Source of the DNA: an uncultured Acinetobacter sp.
GTDB lineage: Bacteria; Pseudomonadota; Gammaproteobacteria; Pseudomonadales; Moraxellaceae
DNA length: 7,969 nucleotides
Direction: 5' to 3'
Assembly: GCF_943914805.1 (NCBI RefSeq)
Contig: NZ_CALUDM010000146.1
Span: 1 to 7,969, forward strand
Shown here: positions 5,112 to 7,969 of the stretch, piece after piece
Numbering within the stretch: the first letter of the stretch is position 1
Layout: every line of letters begins with the position of its first letter
Notes under the pieces: generated by a model
Databases searched by the model: none
What the model was told of the DNA's origin: nothing
Seen by the model: the letters and a program-made list of their open reading frames with translations, nothing else
Made by a program: the position numbers and the translations under genes

Positions 5112-6617
5112 ATGAATCCAACTATTGAACAACAACATGCCATTGATATGGCATTACATGGTCAGTCTTGTAAAGTGACCGCATACGCTGGTGCTGGTAA
5201 GACCTCTACCCTTAAATTGATTGGTAATGCAAAGCATCACCAACATGGAATGTACTTGGCATTTAACAAAGCTATTGCAACAGAAGCACAGTCTAAATTT
5301 AACCATAATGTTAAGTGCAAAACATTTCACAGCCTAGCTTATAACTCTGTTCCACGCTGGCTGACTAATAAATTAAAAAATCGTCGCTTGATGTCAAACC
5401 AATTGGCATCTCGCCATGATCTTGAGAATTATCAAGTACCAGTGGCATTGGTTAAACAACGTGGTGAGGATGACCAGAAGCGTTTATTTAATTCAAAACG
5501 TATGGCCACATCTATGATGAATGCCGTTGGTTATTTCTGCCGTTCTAATTACAGCGAAATTCAACTATCACAAGTTTACGCTGCTTTACCTGATTGGATG
5601 GATGATACATATCGTGCTGAATTGGCAAATATCCTTTTACCTAAGGCACATGATTACTGGAATGACATTTTAAATCCTGCTGGTATTAACCGTCTCGAAC
5701 ATGACCATTACCTAAAATATTGGGCATTAAGCAATCCAGTGATTAATGCTGACTTTATTTTATTTGATGAAGCACAAGATGCTGATCCAATCATGTTAAA
5801 TGTCTTGAGTAAGCAACGTGCTCAGGTAATTTATGTGGGTGATCGTCACCAGCAAATCTATGCGTTTCGTGGTGCTGTCAATGCGATGCAATCATTAGAT
5901 ATTGCTGAAACACGTTTGAGTCAATCATTCCGTTTTGGTGAAAACATTGCTGATCTTGCGAATAAAATTTTGTTCAATGTTTTGGATGAAGAAATTCCAT
6001 TACGTGGTTTTGAACAGATAGATTCCCATGTTGGTGAAGTCACCGATATGGTTGCAGATGCATTTATCTATCGTACCAATGCTGCTGCCCTTTCTAATAT
6101 GGTTGAGCTGGTAAAAATTGGACGTGAACCACGTTTGGAAGTTGATACAGGTTCTTTATTAAAAAACATTGAAGATGCCAAAAAAGTTAAATCTGGAATA
6201 AAAGTCCACGATGGAAGTGTATTTGAAGGCTTTAGCAATTGGGAAGAAGTCATTGAATACACAAATGAAGTCTCTGGAAATGACTTAAAAGCACTTGTTA
6301 GCCTAATCAATAAAGTGGGTGAAGAAGCTCTAATCAGCTCATTACTAAAAAGTAATTCTAGTGATTATGACTGCATTGTGACCACAGCTCATAAGTCTAA
6401 AGGCTTGGAGTTTAACAAGGTCAAACTTGGTGGTGATTTCTTTTATAAAGAAGCTGCTGCACCTGGTGAAAAAATCCTAACTGAAGATGAAGCTCGACTT
6501 TTATATGTTGCTGCTACTCGAGCTAAAAAGCAGTTAGATATTTCTGCATTGAACCCACTGTTTAAAGCTATCGGATATAACACCCAAGCTGAGGTAAATG
6601 TCTTATGCGTCCAGTAG
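5112..6617 (+). CDS. Superfamily 1 (UvrD/FBH1-like) DNA helicase
   Basis: 501 aa, with all the SF1A motifs visible in order: Q-motif (Q7-Q8), motif I AGAGKTS (26-32, K30/T31 bind ATP), Ia YLAFNKAIATEA (48-59), Ib CKTFHSLAY (69-77), II FDEAQD (218-223), III VGDRHQQIYAFRGA (242-255), IV LSQSFRFG (269-276), V TTAHKSKGLEF (424-434) and VI LYVAATRAKKQL (464-475). It is much shorter than UvrD, Rep or PcrA (about 670-720 aa), so the 1B and 2B insertions are reduced. The LAFNKAIATEA / CKTFHSLAY pair resembles the FBH1 helicase branch. It is expected to translocate 3'-5' on ssDNA using ATP. Location after exonuclease and annealase suggests it processes recombination or replication intermediates. The weak ribosome-binding site GAGAT (5101-5105) lies 6 nt before the ATG. 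Confidence 0.92.
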   Translation: MNPTIEQQHAIDMALHGQSCKVTAYAGAGKTSTLKLIGNAKHHQHGMYLAFNKAIATEAQSKFNHNVKCKTFHSLAYNSVPRWLTNKLKNRRLMSNQLASRHDLENYQVPVALVKQRGEDDQKRLFNSKRMATSMMNAVGYFCRSNYSEIQLSQVYAALPDWMDDTYRAELANILLPKAHDYWNDILNPAGINRLEHDHYLKYWALSNPVINADFILFDEAQDADPIMLNVLSKQRAQVIYVGDRHQQIYAFRGAVNAMQSLDIAETRLSQSFRFGENIADLANKILFNVLDEEIPLRGFEQIDSHVGEVTDMVADAFIYRTNAAALSNMVELVKIGREPRLEVDTGSLLKNIEDAKKVKSGIKVHDGSVFEGFSNWEEVIEYTNEVSGNDLKALVSLINKVGEEALISSLLKSNSSDYDCIVTTAHKSKGLEFNKVKLGGDFFYKEAAAPGEKILTEDEARLLYVAATRAKKQLDISALNPLFKAIGYNTQAEVNVLCVQ

Positions 6618-6973
6618 TAAAACAGAAAAACTTCTTAGGCTTCAAAATCTGGTTAGAAAAACTGGGGTATGAGGTGAAGCAGTTAGATGGTGGTTTTGTG
6701 GCACGAGCAAAAAGTCGAGAAGCACAACGAGCATATAAAAAGTCACATCATTATGTGCGTGTTGGCTCAGACCTTTCAGGTAATCAAGCAGCTTATGAGC
6801 TTGGAGCTGAATTTGAAAACCATCTTCGTGCACCTGAACAGACTTGTACAGCAAAAGCAGAAAAGGAAATTCTGCATATTGTTAAAGGTGAATTACATGG
6901 AATGAGTTGTCTGGTGGCTTGGTTGGTAGTGAACGGATTTGTATTTATTAACTTTGAATTATGGTGGCTGTGA
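6605..6973 (+). CDS. Hypothetical phage protein with hydrophobic C-terminal tail
   Basis: 122 aa, not recognised. The first 23 residues (FLGFKIWLEKLGYEVKQL) look like a short helical motif, followed by a basic stretch (VARAKSREAQRAYKKSHHYVR, about 32-52) that could contact nucleic acid. The last 23 residues, from M100 to the end (MSCLVAWLVVNGFVF... ending ELWWL), are strongly hydrophobic and could be a tail anchor or a buried helix. The gene overlaps the helicase end by 13 bp. GAGG (6591-6594) lies 10 nt before the ATG. Its stop TGA overlaps the ATG at 6973 of the next gene. Function is unknown. Confidence 0.7.
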   Translation: MRPVVKQKNFLGFKIWLEKLGYEVKQLDGGFVARAKSREAQRAYKKSHHYVRVGSDLSGNQAAYELGAEFENHLRAPEQTCTAKAEKEILHIVKGELHGMSCLVAWLVVNGFVFINFELWWL

Positions 6974-7509
6974 TGGAATTTCAAGCAATTAAAGAAATTG
7001 CACTTGCAAACGGATTCTCTTTAAAAGAGCAAGCAAGTGGAAATATGGATTTAAATTCGTATGTATATGAGTTTGCACAAGCGATTGAGCAATCCGTATT
7101 AGAAAACTTAAAGCCCAAAGCTCCTATAAAACTAATCGTAAAAGCTTCTGTTAGATATTGGGAAGACTCTGAAATCAACGGTGTTGAAGACACGGAAAAT
7201 GGCGACAACATACCTTGCAAACAAGGCGACTTATGGTGCCCTGAAATCAATATCGAAACTGGCATTATTGAGAATTGGGAAATTGGTAAGACTGCGAATA
7301 TCCATTACAAAGTATCTGATTGTTGTAGTTGGGTGATACAGGATTCAAATGGAAGAGTAATTTATTTTCAGGACGATGGTTATGTACCAGATACCTTATG
7401 CCCTGCTGAGCGCGGCTATGGCGATTACATCATTATGAATATTGATGAAAATGGTCAGATTGATAAATGGCGTTTTGATATTGATGATTTTCAAGGGGAT
7501 GACGAGTGA
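6973..7509 (+). CDS. Conserved phage hypothetical protein, two-part
   Basis: 178 aa from the ATG at 6973, which overlaps the preceding stop as TGATG. An upstream in-frame ATG at 6961 (four extra residues) is possible but has no ribosome-binding site, while GGTGG (6963-6967) gives weak support for 6973. The N-terminal ~40 residues (IKEIALANGFSLKEQASGNMDLNSYVYEFAQAI) resemble a small module placed on various small phage proteins. The rest (RYWEDSEINGVEDTENGDNIPCKQGDLWCPEINIETGIIENW, then SIHYKV-like NIHYKVSDCCSW and GYGDYIIMNIDENGQIDKW) matches, from memory, a conserved uncharacterised phage and E. coli protein family. It is acidic, soluble and beta-rich, with five cysteines. Function is unknown. 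Confidence 0.8.
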   Translation: MEFQAIKEIALANGFSLKEQASGNMDLNSYVYEFAQAIEQSVLENLKPKAPIKLIVKASVRYWEDSEINGVEDTENGDNIPCKQGDLWCPEINIETGIIENWEIGKTANIHYKVSDCCSWVIQDSNGRVIYFQDDGYVPDTLCPAERGYGDYIIMNIDENGQIDKWRFDIDDFQGDDE

Positions 7510-7931
7510 TGGATATTCTAAAAGAAAGAGAAGTGTTTGAAACCTACATGGCTGAACGCTTTAAAGACTTAATTGATAGACGCATCTGTATCAATAGTGA
7601 TGGTGATTATATGGCTTGGGACATGCAAGTTGCATGGCAGGTTTGGCAAGCAGCCAAAGCTCAAGCTGTACCTGAATGGATTTCTACTTCTGAGCGTATG
7701 CCTAATGAAGGTGAAGAGGTTTTGGTGCATAACCTCGGAAAAGTGCGACAAGTAACCAGAGATTCATCTTGGGCTGGTGGCTTTAAAGAAAGAAATTGCT
7801 ATGGGTGGCAAGCAGCTTATAGTCAATCGCATTGGATGCCTAAAAGTATTAAATTACCTGAAGATTATAATTTTTATTATGAAAATGATGCAAAGCAAAA
7901 AACCATAATCCAAGCACAGGAGAATGAGTAA
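7509..7931 (+). CDS. DUF551-like phage protein
   Basis: 140 aa from the ATG at 7509, which overlaps the preceding stop as TGATG. A GTG three bases earlier is less likely. AAGGGG (7493-7498) lies 10 nt upstream of the ATG. The N-terminal part, to about residue 52, has the pattern FETYMAERFKDL ... GDYMAWDMQVAWQVWQAAKAQA, seen at the front of many small phage proteins. The second part (about 54-115) fits DUF551: PEWISTSERMPNEGEEVLVHN, then a turn and SHWMPKSIKLPE. DUF551 proteins are common in phage accessory gene clusters and have no known function. The C-terminus is polar and probably disordered. The stop overlaps the next start as TAATG. Confidence 0.82.
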   Translation: MDILKEREVFETYMAERFKDLIDRRICINSDGDYMAWDMQVAWQVWQAAKAQAVPEWISTSERMPNEGEEVLVHNLGKVRQVTRDSSWAGGFKERNCYGWQAAYSQSHWMPKSIKLPEDYNFYYENDAKQKTIIQAQENE

Positions 7932-7969
7932 TGGGAGTAGCTATCAATCGAAATGACCAAATCGACACA
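7931..7969 (+). CDS. Start of a further gene (cut by window end)
   Basis: ATG at 7931 overlaps the preceding TAA as TAATG. The good ribosome-binding site AGGAG (7918-7922) lies 8 nt upstream, and the frame stays open to the end of the window, reading MGVAINRNDQIDT. Thirteen codons are too few to name the family. It continues the same + strand chain of coupled small phage genes. Confidence 0.65.
   Translation, partial: MGVAINRNDQIDT

Noticed and set aside
5117..5129. Operator-like AACTATTG at the start of the helicase gene
   Set aside because: Only the first 8 bases match the 15-bp operator and the second half of the dyad is lost. A match of this length inside a coding sequence is easily due to chance.
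1..7969. tRNA genes, CRISPR arrays, IS elements, integrase or att sites
   Set aside because: No regular spaced repeats, transposase or integrase motifs, cloverleaf-like segments or terminal inverted repeats were seen on reading both strands.

Overview
The window looks like the early recombination region of a temperate phage or prophage in an AT-rich gammaproteobacterium. Low G+C and the style of the small hypothetical phage proteins suggest Acinetobacter, but the host call is inference from recall, not from a search. Every credible gene is on the + strand, tightly packed, and many are joined by ATGA, TGATG or TAATG overlaps. There are no tRNA or rRNA genes, IS elements, CRISPR arrays, integrase or structural genes in the window.

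Layout: (1) Positions 1-260 hold the 3' end of a small membrane-anchored protein whose frame carries an amber codon at 18-20. A compact terminator at 290-314 follows it. (2) Positions 333-376 hold a sigma70-type promoter whose -35 box is bracketed by two identical 15-bp direct repeats, probably repressor operators. (3) The promoter drives a two-gene unit: a 109-aa conserved phage protein and a DUF2303 (YfdQ-like) protein. An intrinsic terminator at 1638-1673 ends this unit. (4) A second unit runs 1704-6617: a membrane-anchored small protein, two unrecognised proteins, a YqaJ-type exonuclease, a RecT-type annealing protein and a compact UvrD/FBH1-like helicase. A strong hairpin without a U-tract lies between the recT-like gene and the helicase gene. 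(5) Positions 6605-7969 hold small accessory phage genes: a protein with a hydrophobic C-terminal tail, a conserved hypothetical, a DUF551-like protein and the first 13 codons of another gene.

Functionally, the exonuclease (resects a strand of linear dsDNA), the RecT-like annealase (pairs the exposed ssDNA) and the SF1 helicase (unwinds or remodels intermediates) form a phage recombination module comparable in logic to lambda Red. The two unknown genes translationally coupled to the exonuclease occupy the place where host-nuclease inhibitors or annealase/exonuclease partners often sit. The DUF2303 pair is under its own apparently repressible promoter. The least understood parts are the DUF2303 pair, the membrane-anchored protein at the head of the recombination unit, and the 128/172-aa coupled pair.
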